A stretch of 64,000 bases of DNA from positions 1,550,001 to 1,614,000 of the forward strand of contig NZ_CP026372.1 in the NCBI RefSeq assembly GCF_002953135.1. Direction: 5' to 3'. Made by a program: the position numbers and the translations under genes. Below, one piece after another: positions 52,544 to 61,900 of the stretch (position 1 is the first letter of the stretch; each line of letters starts with the position of its first letter). The notes below the pieces were generated by a model that saw only the letters and a list, made by a program, of their open reading frames with translations, did no database searches and was not told where the DNA came from. Origin of the DNA: Sphingobium sp. SCG-1 (GTDB lineage: Bacteria > Pseudomonadota > Alphaproteobacteria > Sphingomonadales > Sphingomonadaceae).

Positions 52544-53119
52544 GTGAAATTAAGATTTCTTCTTTGCCTGCTGGCAGGCATATTTCTACATGCATGTGCC
52601 ACATCAGCTGCCCCGGTCATAGAAACCGGCGAGCGGTACATGTCGCAAACGGCCAAGATCGAGGATTATAAACTCGGCGCGGGCGACAAGATCCGCATGA
52701 CGGTCTTCAACGAACCGACGCTGTCTGGCGAGTTTTCGGTCAGTGCAGATGGCGCTCTTTCGCTGCCACTGCTCGGCGACGTTCAGGCTGTCGGCAAATC
52801 GCCTGCTGAAGTCGCCTCGCTTGTGCAGACGCGCCTCGCGGACGGTTATCTTCGCGAACCGAAGGTCAGCATCGAAGTGACCGCGTACAGGCCGTTCTTC
52901 ATTCTCGGCGAAGTGTCTGCGCCTGGCCAGTATCCCTATGCGAGCGGCCTGACGGTCCTGAACGCCGTGGCTACGGCGCAGGGCTTCACGCCGCGCGCCA
53001 GCCGCAAGGTCGTCTACATCCGCCGTTCGGGCGCGACCACGGAGGAAACCTACCGGCTGACGCCTGATCTCATTGTGCGGCCAGGCGACACGATCAGAGT
53101 CGGGGAACGCTACTTCTGA
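52544..53119 (+). CDS. Wza/GumB-like polysaccharide export lipoprotein
   Basis: A 191-residue outer-membrane export protein. Lipobox GIFLHAC, a Poly_export domain (YKLGAGDKIRMTVFNEPTLSG, key GAGDKIRMTVF) and one SLBB domain (FFILGEVSAPGQYPYASGLT) are present. It forms the periplasmic/outer-membrane channel for exopolysaccharide. Start GTG 52544. Shorter than Wza, like GumB-type proteins of gellan-producing sphingomonads. First gene of the export operon. Confidence 0.92.
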   Translation: MKLRFLLCLLAGIFLHACATSAAPVIETGERYMSQTAKIEDYKLGAGDKIRMTVFNEPTLSGEFSVSADGALSLPLLGDVQAVGKSPAEVASLVQTRLADGYLREPKVSIEVTAYRPFFILGEVSAPGQYPYASGLTVLNAVATAQGFTPRASRKVVYIRRSGATTEETYRLTPDLIVRPGDTIRVGERYF

Positions 53120-53153
53120 TCTTCGGGAGGCAATGAGAAATAAGGGGGCAGGG

Positions 53154-53666
53154 ATGACAACGCAAAGGGATGGCTTGACCGTAAACGGTGCAAATTGGGC
53201 GCTGCCGCAACGGCGGACGCTTGGCTATGCCGCGCCGCTTCTCGCTTTGTTGGCGGCAGCGGGCGCGAGCTACGCCGTGGTGGATGCGCAACCCGAAACG
53301 CAAGCAGCGGTTCCGGCGCAGGACCCTCAGCAGGTCGCGAAGATCGCTGCGGCCATCCAGTCCGACTTGTCGCAACTCGCACCGACCGCATCGGTCGAAG
53401 ATACCGAAGCGGCCATCCTCTTCGTACTCAGCCAGGGCGAGTATTCGCTGGAGGCGATGGAGGCGGCGCTTGATGTGGTCGAGGCAGGTCCCGGCATGAC
53501 GCCGACGATCAAGGAAGCCATCGCCAATGTCCGGCTCGCGCTGCGCCGCAAGTTCCGTCGCGGTACGGCGGCAATCCCCGGAGGCGGTGGCGATGGCCTG
53601 GGCGGCAGTGGCTTCTCGGCGCCTGCGATCAGCGTCGGCGGTGGGGGCGCGAACTATGGGAGCTGA
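53154..53666 (+). CDS. Unknown EPS-locus protein with Gly-rich tail
   Basis: A 170-residue protein. One N-terminal membrane helix (YAAPLLALLAAAGASYAVV) precedes a helical Ala/Glu domain (VEDTEAAILFVLSQGEYSLEAMEAALDVVE by its key residues), a basic stretch RLALRRKFRRG and a Gly/Ser tail. ATG 53154 with AAGGGGG is preferred. I recognise no family. Its place between the Wza-like and beta-barrel genes suggests a periplasmic assembly role. Confidence 0.75.
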   Translation: MTTQRDGLTVNGANWALPQRRTLGYAAPLLALLAAAGASYAVVDAQPETQAAVPAQDPQQVAKIAAAIQSDLSQLAPTASVEDTEAAILFVLSQGEYSLEAMEAALDVVEAGPGMTPTIKEAIANVRLALRRKFRRGTAAIPGGGGDGLGGSGFSAPAISVGGGGANYGS

Positions 53667-53733
53667 TGTCCTGACGACGCAGCGTCGCGATCCGCCCTCC
53701 AGCACATCCGTTAATTCAGGTATAAACATAACG

Positions 53734-55047
53734 ATGAAAACATCTTTTCGGCGGCTTCTGATTGGCTGCGTGGCCGCCAGCGCCTTGCAAGTGGTTGCGC
53801 CGACGATCGCTCATGCGCAGATCGAAGCCAGCCCGCTGATTCCCGCTACGCTGCCTGACGGCTTCGACAAGGGCCGCAATGTCAGCGTCACCGAGCGCCC
53901 CCGTCCGGATTATGACCCGCTCGGCGTCAATCTCGGCGGATTTACGCTGTTTCCCAAGGTCGATACCGGCATCGGATATACGAGCAACGTTTATCTGACG
54001 GACAATAATAAGGAGGGCGATGGTTTCGTCGTCTTCAATCCTGCGGCGCGCCTGCGATCGGAATGGAACCGGCATCAGGTCCAGTTGAACGCGGCTGGCG
54101 CATTCCGGCGCTTCTTCAACAACTCCGTGCGCAATGAGGACTCCTACAATCTTGCTGCGCTGGGACGGCTTGATGTCGGCGATGCGCTCACGGTCACGGG
54201 CGAAGCGCAATTCGCACAGCAGTTCGAAACGCCGATTACCGGCGATGTGGCCTCCAGCCTCGCCGTGCTCTCGCAATACAAGCGCGATTTCCTGTCGCTG
54301 CGCGGTCAATATGGCGTAGGGCAGGGCCGTCTGATGCTGGCGGCCGATCGCAGCCACTTCGCGTTCGATCCTATCCGCCTGCCAAGTGGCACGGCCATCG
54401 ATCAGGAAAATCGCGACAGGACGCTCACGCGGGTAACGGCGCAGGCGGAATATGCCTTCACGCCCAGCATATCGGCTTATGGTCAGTTGAGCTACGGCGA
54501 CACCGACTATGACACGCTGCTGCTGCCCAACGTCGCCAACCGCGATTCGGACAGCTACCGCTTCATTGCGGGCACCAACTTCGATTTGTCGGCGCTGGTG
54601 CGCGGCACGATCGGCGTTGGCTATGCCCAGCGCAATTACAAAAGCCCGCTCTACAAGGATGTCGATGGCCTCTCGATCGAGGCCAAGGTCGAGTATTTCC
54701 CGAGCGAACTCACGACTTTCGGCCTTGGCCTCCGGCGTGTGATCGAAGATTCGAACATCGGCAATACCAATGCCTATTTCGACAATCGCGGGTCGCTACG
54801 CGTCGATCACGAATTGCTGCGTAATCTTATTCTGAATGCGATCGCTGAATATGCGCAGCAGGATTTCATCGGCAGCACGCGCAAGACCACCTTCTATCGC
54901 GGCGCGGGCGGGGCACGGTATCTGATAAACCGGCTCCTGGGCCTGCAACTACAGCTTTCCTATATAAAACGAGATACGACGGGCGAGGATCTGGGGCAGC
55001 AATTCGACGAATTTCGTGGGCAGCTAACGCTGGTCGTCCAGCGCTGA
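53734..55047 (+). CDS. Outer-membrane beta-barrel (BBP2-type)
   Basis: A 437-residue protein with a signal peptide ending IAHAQ and alternating amphipathic strands (VDTGIGYTSNVYLTDN; AYGQLSYGDTDYDTLL; LQLQLSYIKRDTTGED). It ends in an aromatic/charged strand LTLVVQR. It matches beta-barrel porin-2 proteins found in sphingan and other EPS loci (GelF/SpsD-like position). It likely helps polymer cross the outer membrane. Confidence 0.88.
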   Translation: MKTSFRRLLIGCVAASALQVVAPTIAHAQIEASPLIPATLPDGFDKGRNVSVTERPRPDYDPLGVNLGGFTLFPKVDTGIGYTSNVYLTDNNKEGDGFVVFNPAARLRSEWNRHQVQLNAAGAFRRFFNNSVRNEDSYNLAALGRLDVGDALTVTGEAQFAQQFETPITGDVASSLAVLSQYKRDFLSLRGQYGVGQGRLMLAADRSHFAFDPIRLPSGTAIDQENRDRTLTRVTAQAEYAFTPSISAYGQLSYGDTDYDTLLLPNVANRDSDSYRFIAGTNFDLSALVRGTIGVGYAQRNYKSPLYKDVDGLSIEAKVEYFPSELTTFGLGLRRVIEDSNIGNTNAYFDNRGSLRVDHELLRNLILNAIAEYAQQDFIGSTRKTTFYRGAGGARYLINRLLGLQLQLSYIKRDTTGEDLGQQFDEFRGQLTLVVQR

Positions 55048-55109
55048 GCCGCGCCTCTCCAGCCGGTGCATAAGCGTCCGGTGATAATCAAAGCAAAGCG
55101 GGTTACATC

Positions 55110-57239
55110 ATGGAAATTTCGAAGCAGATGACTGACTATGACGGCCAGTTATCGGATTTGCTCCAGACCGTTCGCGATGTCGTTCGCCGGCGCTGGCTGA
55201 CGCTTGCGCTCGTCGCGGCGGCGGTCCTTGCGCTCGGCATCGTCCTCATGTTCATGATGACGCCGAAGTACGAGACGACCGCGCGCATCCGTGTCGATCC
55301 GGCGCAGAGCGTCGCGCAGAACACTGGCGGCGGGACCAACCTCAATCCGGAGGCCATCGAGACCGAAGTCGCCGTCCTCAACTCGCTTGAGCTTGCGCGC
55401 GAAGTCGTCAAGCGGCTGAAGCTCACCAACGATCCGGAATTCAGCGCAGGGCTGGCCAACCGTCCCGATGCCGCGACGCTGGGGCAGGGGGACCGCGAAA
55501 CCCTCGTCGCGCAGTCGCTTCTGGGTCATCTTGGCGTGGAGCGTGACAAGCTTACCTACCTGATCGCCGTCAGCTTCACGTCGAAAGATCCGGTCAAGTC
55601 GGCACGTATCGCCAACACCTTCGCTGAAGCCTATCTCGATACGCGCGTGGGCACCAACGCCGGCGCTGCTGAAAAGCAGTCGGAGCAGCTTAAGCGTCAG
55701 GCCGCGCAACTCGGCGAAGAAGTGCGTGCGGCTGATGCCGCCGTCGCGTCCTATCGCGCACGGGCTGGCCTTACCACGACCGGCGACGGCACGGGATCGG
55801 GCGGCACCATCGTCGATCAGCAGGTTGCGCCGCTCTCAACGCAGCTCGCCACCGCCGAGTCAGAAGCCGCCGCCGCTCGCGCCAGCGTTTCCGCCGCCGA
55901 AGGGCAGATCGCCCGTGGCGGGCTGGACGCCGTGTCCGAAGTCCGCAACTCCAACGTCGTTGCGGAACTGCGCCGTCAGCGCGCCGAAGTCCTGCGCAAC
56001 GTCGGAGAAGTGCAGGCCCGCTATGGCGAGAAGCATCCCGAATATCTCCGCGTCCGCGATCAGCTTTCGTCGATCGACTCGCAGATCAAGGATGAAGCGC
56101 AACGCGTGATCGGATCGCTGCGGGCCAATGCGACCGCGGCCGACGCTCGCGCCGCCAGCCTTCGCGCATCCATGGGACGCCTCGAAAGCGAACGCGCCGT
56201 CAACACGCAGGCTTCAGTCATGGCGCAGAGCCTGGAGCGTGATGCCGTTGCCAAGCGCGCAGCCTTCGACAGGGCTTCGCAACTCGCACTGGAAAGCACG
56301 CAGGCTGCGCAGAACCGCATCTCGCAGGCGGTGATCGTCGATCGCGCCCAGCCGCCGACGAAGCCGACCTCGCCCAACAAACCGCTGATCCTGGCGCTGG
56401 CGATCGTCGCCGCGCTTGCTGCGGGATCGGGCACCATCGCCGTGCAGGAAATGCTGGTGACCGGTATGCAGACGGTGGAGGAACTGGAAAACCAGCTTGG
56501 TATCCCGGTCCTCGCCGCAATCCCGAAGGTGCCCAAATCGGTCAACCCGGCGGACCTGTTGTTGGAAAAGCCGACATCGCTCTTCGCCGAATCGCTCCGC
56601 ATTGCGCGGGCAGGCATATTGGGCGTGCGTGCGAACACGCCGCCCAAGATCATCGCCTTCACCTCCGCCCTGCCCAGCGAAGGTAAGACCACGACATCGC
56701 TGTCCTTCGCCCGCACGTTGGCGTCGAACAATTCGCGCACGTTGCTGCTCGAATGCGACGTCCGCCGCGCCGCAATGCGCGCGCTCGTCTCCAACCCGCC
56801 GGTAGGGCCGGGCATCGTCGAAATCCTGCACGGGAAGGCTACTGCCGAAGAAGCGATCGTGCCGGGCGATGTGCCGGGTCTCGATCACCTTCTGGTGCGC
56901 GCGCCCTATTTCAGTTCGGAAGATCTGTTCGGCGCGGACGCGATGAAGAACCTGCTCGCGCAATTGCGCACGCGCTACGATCACATCGTGCTCGACTTGC
57001 CGCCGCTGGTGGGTCTTGCCGACGGCCGGTTCCTGTCGGTCCTTGCGGACGCGACAGTGCTGATCGTCCGCTGGAACGGCACGCCGGCTGCGGCAGCGGT
57101 GTCCGCGCTCGGCTGGCTGAAGTCGGACGGTGCGAATCCCGTCGGCGCGATCTACACGATGGTCGATTCTTCGGCGGAGGCCATTGGCGGTCTCTATTAT
57201 TCGAAGAAATATTCCGCCTACTACAATCAGGGGAACTGA
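55110..57239 (+). CDS. Wzc-like chain-length regulator / tyrosine kinase
   Basis: A 709-residue inner-membrane protein. A Wzz domain with TM1 (LTLALVAAAVLALGIVLMFMM) and a long periplasmic coiled coil precede GNVR-like RAQPPTKPTSPNKPLILALA with TM2. A cytosolic BY-kinase domain follows: Walker A' SALPSEGKTTTS, Walker A'-like LLLECDVRRA, Walker B HIVLDLPPL. A C-terminal Tyr cluster YYSKKYSAYYNQ is the autophosphorylation tail. Kinase and adaptor are fused, as in Proteobacteria. An 8-bp hairpin (57243-57266) follows. Confidence 0.93.
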   Translation: MEISKQMTDYDGQLSDLLQTVRDVVRRRWLTLALVAAAVLALGIVLMFMMTPKYETTARIRVDPAQSVAQNTGGGTNLNPEAIETEVAVLNSLELAREVVKRLKLTNDPEFSAGLANRPDAATLGQGDRETLVAQSLLGHLGVERDKLTYLIAVSFTSKDPVKSARIANTFAEAYLDTRVGTNAGAAEKQSEQLKRQAAQLGEEVRAADAAVASYRARAGLTTTGDGTGSGGTIVDQQVAPLSTQLATAESEAAAARASVSAAEGQIARGGLDAVSEVRNSNVVAELRRQRAEVLRNVGEVQARYGEKHPEYLRVRDQLSSIDSQIKDEAQRVIGSLRANATAADARAASLRASMGRLESERAVNTQASVMAQSLERDAVAKRAAFDRASQLALESTQAAQNRISQAVIVDRAQPPTKPTSPNKPLILALAIVAALAAGSGTIAVQEMLVTGMQTVEELENQLGIPVLAAIPKVPKSVNPADLLLEKPTSLFAESLRIARAGILGVRANTPPKIIAFTSALPSEGKTTTSLSFARTLASNNSRTLLLECDVRRAAMRALVSNPPVGPGIVEILHGKATAEEAIVPGDVPGLDHLLVRAPYFSSEDLFGADAMKNLLAQLRTRYDHIVLDLPPLVGLADGRFLSVLADATVLIVRWNGTPAAAAVSALGWLKSDGANPVGAIYTMVDSSAEAIGGLYYSKKYSAYYNQGN

Positions 57240-57242
57240 TCG

Positions 57243-57266
57243 GTGGCCGCTCGCAAGGGCGGCCAC
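57243..57266 (+). other. Intercistronic hairpin after the kinase gene
   Basis: GTGGCCGC (57243-57250) pairs with GCGGCCAC (57259-57266) around an 8-nt loop. Only TTT follows, so a weak terminator or RNA-stability structure. Confidence 0.45.
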
Positions 57267-57284
57267 TGCGTTTAAAAGTCGAAT

Positions 57285-57995
57285 ATGCCGCGCCGACCCG
57301 AAGCTCCTTCCGATCGTGCGCGGCGGTTCGCCTGCATCGCCATCGGCCTGCTTGGCATCACCACGGTGGTAGCGGCCGCCCTGTGGCTACAGGAGCGTAC
57401 GGTCGCTTCGTCCGATACGCAGCTTCAGGCGCAGACTCTGGCGCTTTTTCGCAACGATGACGCGTCCGACACATCCCTCGTCAAGGTGGACGCAAGCTCT
57501 CCGCCGCGCCTGCTCCTCAGCGATGCCCTGTATCGCGCCCGCGCTCTGCGGCGCGCGAAGGGCACTGACCGCGAAGCCGCGTTGACGGCATTATCGCGTC
57601 AAGCCGATCTCGCCATCGAAGCGCGCCCGCATTGGGGGCAAGCGTGGGTGGTAAAGGCTTATATCGAATCGCTCCAGCAAGGGCCGGACCATCGCCAACT
57701 GGGGCTTGCCGCGCTTTCGCGGTCCTATGCCGATTCACCCTTCCTGCGCGACGCGGCGGGATGGCGTGTGACGTTTGCGCTCGGTCACTGGGACGAACTC
57801 GACGCCTTTGTTCGGGCAAGGGCAATCGAAGAAGCCGTCTGGCTGTCGCGCGTCGATGGCGGCTCGCGGCGGGCAATCTTCGCGGCGGCGCGCAACACCA
57901 ATGGCTATCAGCCGCTCGTCCTGCGGTGGCGGGACATGCGCCTTAGCGATGGCGATTATTTCGCCGCGCCGGTCGTCCGCCGCGATCCGGACTGA
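57285..57995 (+). CDS. Unknown membrane-anchored protein of the EPS operon
   Basis: A 236-residue protein with one N-terminal membrane helix (FACIAIGLLGITTVVAAALWL). A periplasmic helical region with TPR-like spacing follows (ALRRAKGTDREAALTALSRQ; AWVVKAYIESLQQG; DAAGWRVTFALGHWDELDAF). Function unknown. It follows the kinase by 45 bp, and its 3' end overlaps the convergent ligase gene by 53 bp, which is unusual for two real genes but supported by good coding on both strands. Confidence 0.78.
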   Translation: MPRRPEAPSDRARRFACIAIGLLGITTVVAAALWLQERTVASSDTQLQAQTLALFRNDDASDTSLVKVDASSPPRLLLSDALYRARALRRAKGTDREAALTALSRQADLAIEARPHWGQAWVVKAYIESLQQGPDHRQLGLAALSRSYADSPFLRDAAGWRVTFALGHWDELDAFVRARAIEEAVWLSRVDGGSRRAIFAAARNTNGYQPLVLRWRDMRLSDGDYFAAPVVRRDPD

Positions 57996-59367
57996 CTGCT
58001 GCCGCGTCGGGTGCGATCCCGCCACGGCCCCACAGCAGTCCCGTCAAGAACAGCACAAGCGCAATGGTGGATGTCACGTCGAGCACGATGTCGATCATCC
58101 CGCACGCCAGCATCAGCAGCACTGCCCCCGCGACCGACCACCGCCGCGTGGACCACGGCGACGCCGCATAGTCCCGCGCCACATCGCGCACCACTCTCCA
58201 GCCCGCCACGCTCAGCAGCAGCAGATAGGGCACCCCGCCAACGAGCAGCAGTTGCAGCAGGATGCTATGCGGGGAATTGACGATCCACGCCCCTTCGGCA
58301 AATTGCACGGTCGGCATGGTGAACACATTGATGCTCGAAAATCCGCCCAGGCCATAGCCATAGAAGGGCGACATCAGGAACACGTCCCAATATTGCGACC
58401 ACAGCGCCACGCGCGCGTCCCATTCGCTCGCCGTGCTGCCCAGCCGCTGCTGCAACAGGTCCGCATGGCCAATCATCACGATCATCACGGCGGCGGGCAC
58501 GGCAAAGAGCGCCCAGCGCCGCCAGTGCATACGCCCCAGCCCGAAACTGCGCAGGGTAAGCGCCCCGATCAGCACCGCTGTAGCCATGATCGGCGCGCGC
58601 GAGGCGGTGGCGATCAGCGCCGTGACTGCGATCAGCCAGCCCACAGCATAGGCGGCAAGGCTGACCATCGTCCTCTGGCCCCGCTGTCGCTGCGTAATGT
58701 CCTGCGCCAACCGCAGGATACGCCCGGTTGCGAGAAGCGCCATCATGCCCGCGACGACCGCAGTGACATTCGCATTTCCCACCGTCCCGGCAAATCGCCC
58801 CTGACGCGAAAGCGACCAGTAATCCAGCGCTTCCTGCCCGCCCACGCTGCGCACGATCAGCCCGATCATTAGCACGGCGCAATTGGCGAACAGCAGCATG
58901 TTCATCATCCGCCGTGCGTCGGCGCGGTTCCCCGCCATCAGCGCACCGATCAGGAACGCCTCGAAACCGCTCAGCCACCCCAGGAACTCCGGCGCGAAGA
59001 GGTCGGGTGCGAAGGCGACGGGCCTGCTTGCAAAGGGCACGAGGGGGATGCCCGCCTGCACCACGATCAGCCAAAGCGCCGCCGCGCCGACGAGCAGCAC
59101 TATCGGCATCAGCCTGCGCCAGAAGGACAGCGGCGGCGGTTGCAGGGCGAGGATCGCCATCAGCATGAGCCCGCCGATCACCGCACAGGCGGCGGACCCC
59201 TGCGCCCCGTCGAAACCACGGAACAACATGCCGAACGTCAATCCGATCGGCACCACGACAGGCAGCAGCGATTGCAGGAACGGTTGCGACAGGATAGGCC
59301 TGACCGGCTCACCAATGCCCCCCGGCAGGACCACCGTTCTTTCCGCCTGCGCGGCCGCACCGTTCAT
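57943..59367 (-). CDS. O-antigen ligase / polymerase family protein
   Basis: A 474-residue integral membrane protein with about 11-12 helices and the Wzy_C/WaaL pattern: RFAGTVGNANVTAVVAGMMALL, TASRAPIMATAVLIGAL and the large-loop GYGLGGFSSINVF...NSPHSILLQLLLVGG with the conserved H of PHS. It may polymerise EPS repeat units (Wzy role) or ligate glycans. Convergent with the export operon. Confidence 0.9.
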   Translation of the reverse strand: MNGAAAQAERTVVLPGGIGEPVRPILSQPFLQSLLPVVVPIGLTFGMLFRGFDGAQGSAACAVIGGLMLMAILALQPPPLSFWRRLMPIVLLVGAAALWLIVVQAGIPLVPFASRPVAFAPDLFAPEFLGWLSGFEAFLIGALMAGNRADARRMMNMLLFANCAVLMIGLIVRSVGGQEALDYWSLSRQGRFAGTVGNANVTAVVAGMMALLATGRILRLAQDITQRQRGQRTMVSLAAYAVGWLIAVTALIATASRAPIMATAVLIGALTLRSFGLGRMHWRRWALFAVPAAVMIVMIGHADLLQQRLGSTASEWDARVALWSQYWDVFLMSPFYGYGLGGFSSINVFTMPTVQFAEGAWIVNSPHSILLQLLLVGGVPYLLLLSVAGWRVVRDVARDYAASPWSTRRWSVAGAVLLMLACGMIDIVLDVTSTIALVLFLTGLLWGRGGIAPDAAAVSPDRGGRPARRNNRHR

Positions 59368-59370
59368 GCG

Positions 59371-61686
59371 TCAGTCGAGCATGTTGCAGGCGTCGTCACC
59401 CGCCGCCTTCGCGCCCACGGCGCAGGGCGACGGTTCGCCATAGATCCAGCCTGATCCCTTATACCCGACATATACTCGCCCGAACACGTCCTTGTCCGCT
59501 TCGATCACCGTCACCTGGTCCAGCCGCCCCAGCGGAAAATCGGTCAGCCGCTGCCAGTGCCCCGCATCGTCGATCGACCGCCAGATCCCGTATCGCCCGC
59601 CGATGCGCCCCGACACATAGATCGCCGGATAACGCCGCCCCCGCGCAGGCTTGCCGAATGCTATGTCATCGACCCTGTTAATATGGCGTAACACCGTCCA
59701 GCTTTTTCCGCCGTCCCGCGACCGGCGCAGCGCCGTATCGCCGTCTCCATTGACGCCGCTGGTGAAGAACAGATGCCCCGCATGGCCCGGCACCACGCGC
59801 AGCTTCGCGGCATAGCGGCTGGCAGGCGCGATCTCGCCCCTGAACGGCCGCGTCCAGTGCCGTCCGCCGTCGCGCGTGACCCACAGCCCCGCCGACTGCG
59901 GGCTGCTGCCGTCACCGCTATGCACCAGATAGAAGGTGCCCGGCAGCACCCGGTCCGCCGCCAGGGTCTTGCGCTGCATCCATTTGTTGCCGAACGATCC
60001 CGTCAGCGGCCCCGTCTCCCCCGGCAGCACCACGCGCTGCCAGGTCCTGCCCCGGTCCAGCGTATAGAAAGGCGCGCGATTGAACGCGGGCTCCCACACG
60101 ATATTGTCGATGCTGTCGGCGGCCACGGCGATGGTCCCGAACGACATGCGCCACGGATCGTCGGCGCGCGTGCCCGGCGGCTGCGGCAGGCTCGCCAACT
60201 TCGCCCAGTTCCTGCCGCCGTCCATGCTGTATCCCGCCAGCACGGCGTCGCCATCCTCCGCACAGCAATCGCGCGTGTCCGACGCGTTGGTCACATAAAA
60301 GCCGGGGCGGGTCGGGGTCCACGCCACTTGCGGCGCAGCGATGATGACGCGCTCCTTGGGGCCATAAGTGGTAGAGAAGGCATTCAGGTCAGGCTTCACA
60401 TGGATGCCGAAGTCGAACCCCGCGAACAGTGGCACCTGTCCGCCGACATGGACGATGTCGGTCGTGACGATCTCCTCCACGCCACGCGCTGCGCTCTGCC
60501 AATCGGCCTGCTTGCAGCCCTTGTCCAAGTCGGCGAAGAACGGCCCCTGACCCTGCGCCAGCCACAGCCGTCCCGCCTTCGCCCCGTCAAAGCGGATCGC
60601 GCCGGACGCGAAATATCGCTGATTGGCGACGCGTAGCCAAGGCACATCGCCTTTGCCCGCCGATACGCTGCGCCCCATCGCCTGCCAGCGGAGGCCATTA
60701 TCGACAGAGCACCAGCTTTGCCCCGCCTGACTCATCGCCACGATGCGCCCATCCTGCGGGCTGGTGGCAATCCCGACATAGGCCGCCTTGCCCAGCGCGC
60801 CCGCGACGTTCAGGTTCGTCCATCCCCCCTTCGCATATCGCCAGACCGTCTGTCCCTCCATATCGGTCGCGACAAAGCTGCCGTCACGCGCAAAGCTCCC
60901 CTGCGTCAGGGTGAGCGGCCCGCGCGTCTGCCGATTGGGCAGGGGCCGGAACGTCGCGCCGCCGTCCCCCGACACGAACACGCCATGCCCCGCCGATGCC
61001 GCCCATATCTCGCCGCTGGTTGCGAACCAGATCATGATGCCCGGTGCCTGCTTGCCGGGGGTGGGCACCGAGGCAACAGCCGCCCACCGCTGCCCGCCAT
61101 CGTGCGACTGCCACAGCCCCTGTTCGGGCGTGCCGAACAACACATGATCCGGATCGGCAGGATCGGCCGCCAGAAACGGCCCGGCAAATCGAAATTGCGA
61201 ATTGGGATCGAACCGGAAAGCGGGCGTCCCCGCTTCCGATCCTTCCCAGTTCCGCCCGCCATCCGCCGAATGATACACGCCGCCCTTGATCGCCATATAC
61301 AGCCGCTGCGGATCGGACGGCGCCACCGCGATCTCGTACACGCCCTCGGCCATCCCGTCCTGCACGCGCGCGGCGGCGGGCATCGCCTGCGCCGTCACAA
61401 GCTGCACCCACCGATCCGCTGCCGCATCCCAGCGATAGGCGCCATAGACATCGGTGCGGATAACGCGCGTCCGCCCGCTGGCATCGCTCGACAATCCGGT
61501 AATGAACCCGCCGCCGCCTATGGCCACCGGCCGCCAGCGATAATGCTCAGCTTGCTTCGGCCCATCGGCATGAACCTCCGGCTTTGCTGCCGGGCCAGCA
61601 CTATCCTTCGCTGGCAGCGTCGAAATGGCGAGCGAGGAAAGCGCCGCGACCGCCAGCGACAAGGGCAGAGCAATCGCCGCCTTCAC
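59371..61686 (-). CDS. Exported Asp-box beta-propeller (GH74/sialidase-like)
   Basis: About 771 residues. A signal/anchor helix (AIALPLSLAVAALSSLAIS) precedes a double propeller carrying about nine Asp-boxes, for example SADGGRNW, SHDGGQRW, SGDGGATF, SMDGGRNW, TRDGGRHW and SRDGGKSW. The layout resembles GH74 xyloglucanases and VPS10-type propellers. GTG 61686 is used because the longer frame lacks a signal peptide. A few bases separate it from the ligase gene, so both are probably co-expressed. EPS trimming or binding is inferred. The catalytic Asp pair of GH74 could not be assigned. Confidence 0.82.
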   Translation of the reverse strand: MKAAIALPLSLAVAALSSLAISTLPAKDSAGPAAKPEVHADGPKQAEHYRWRPVAIGGGGFITGLSSDASGRTRVIRTDVYGAYRWDAAADRWVQLVTAQAMPAAARVQDGMAEGVYEIAVAPSDPQRLYMAIKGGVYHSADGGRNWEGSEAGTPAFRFDPNSQFRFAGPFLAADPADPDHVLFGTPEQGLWQSHDGGQRWAAVASVPTPGKQAPGIMIWFATSGEIWAASAGHGVFVSGDGGATFRPLPNRQTRGPLTLTQGSFARDGSFVATDMEGQTVWRYAKGGWTNLNVAGALGKAAYVGIATSPQDGRIVAMSQAGQSWCSVDNGLRWQAMGRSVSAGKGDVPWLRVANQRYFASGAIRFDGAKAGRLWLAQGQGPFFADLDKGCKQADWQSAARGVEEIVTTDIVHVGGQVPLFAGFDFGIHVKPDLNAFSTTYGPKERVIIAAPQVAWTPTRPGFYVTNASDTRDCCAEDGDAVLAGYSMDGGRNWAKLASLPQPPGTRADDPWRMSFGTIAVAADSIDNIVWEPAFNRAPFYTLDRGRTWQRVVLPGETGPLTGSFGNKWMQRKTLAADRVLPGTFYLVHSGDGSSPQSAGLWVTRDGGRHWTRPFRGEIAPASRYAAKLRVVPGHAGHLFFTSGVNGDGDTALRRSRDGGKSWTVLRHINRVDDIAFGKPARGRRYPAIYVSGRIGGRYGIWRSIDDAGHWQRLTDFPLGRLDQVTVIEADKDVFGRVYVGYKGSGWIYGEPSPCAVGAKAAGDDACNMLD

Positions 61687-61900
61687 GCGCCACGCATCCG
61701 GCAACCATGGTAAAGAACAACCCGCAACATCACGCCGCAAGCTACAGCATCCAAATGATTTAGCCCACTGCTTCGCCGCCGCTCGCGTAAAAGAACCGCG
61801 TGCCCGATGCGGATTTCGCCCTGCCGATCCGCTGAACCGTTGACAGCATCCGTTAAGCGGAACGAACATAGACTATTATCGTTACGCATGCGGCGAGATT

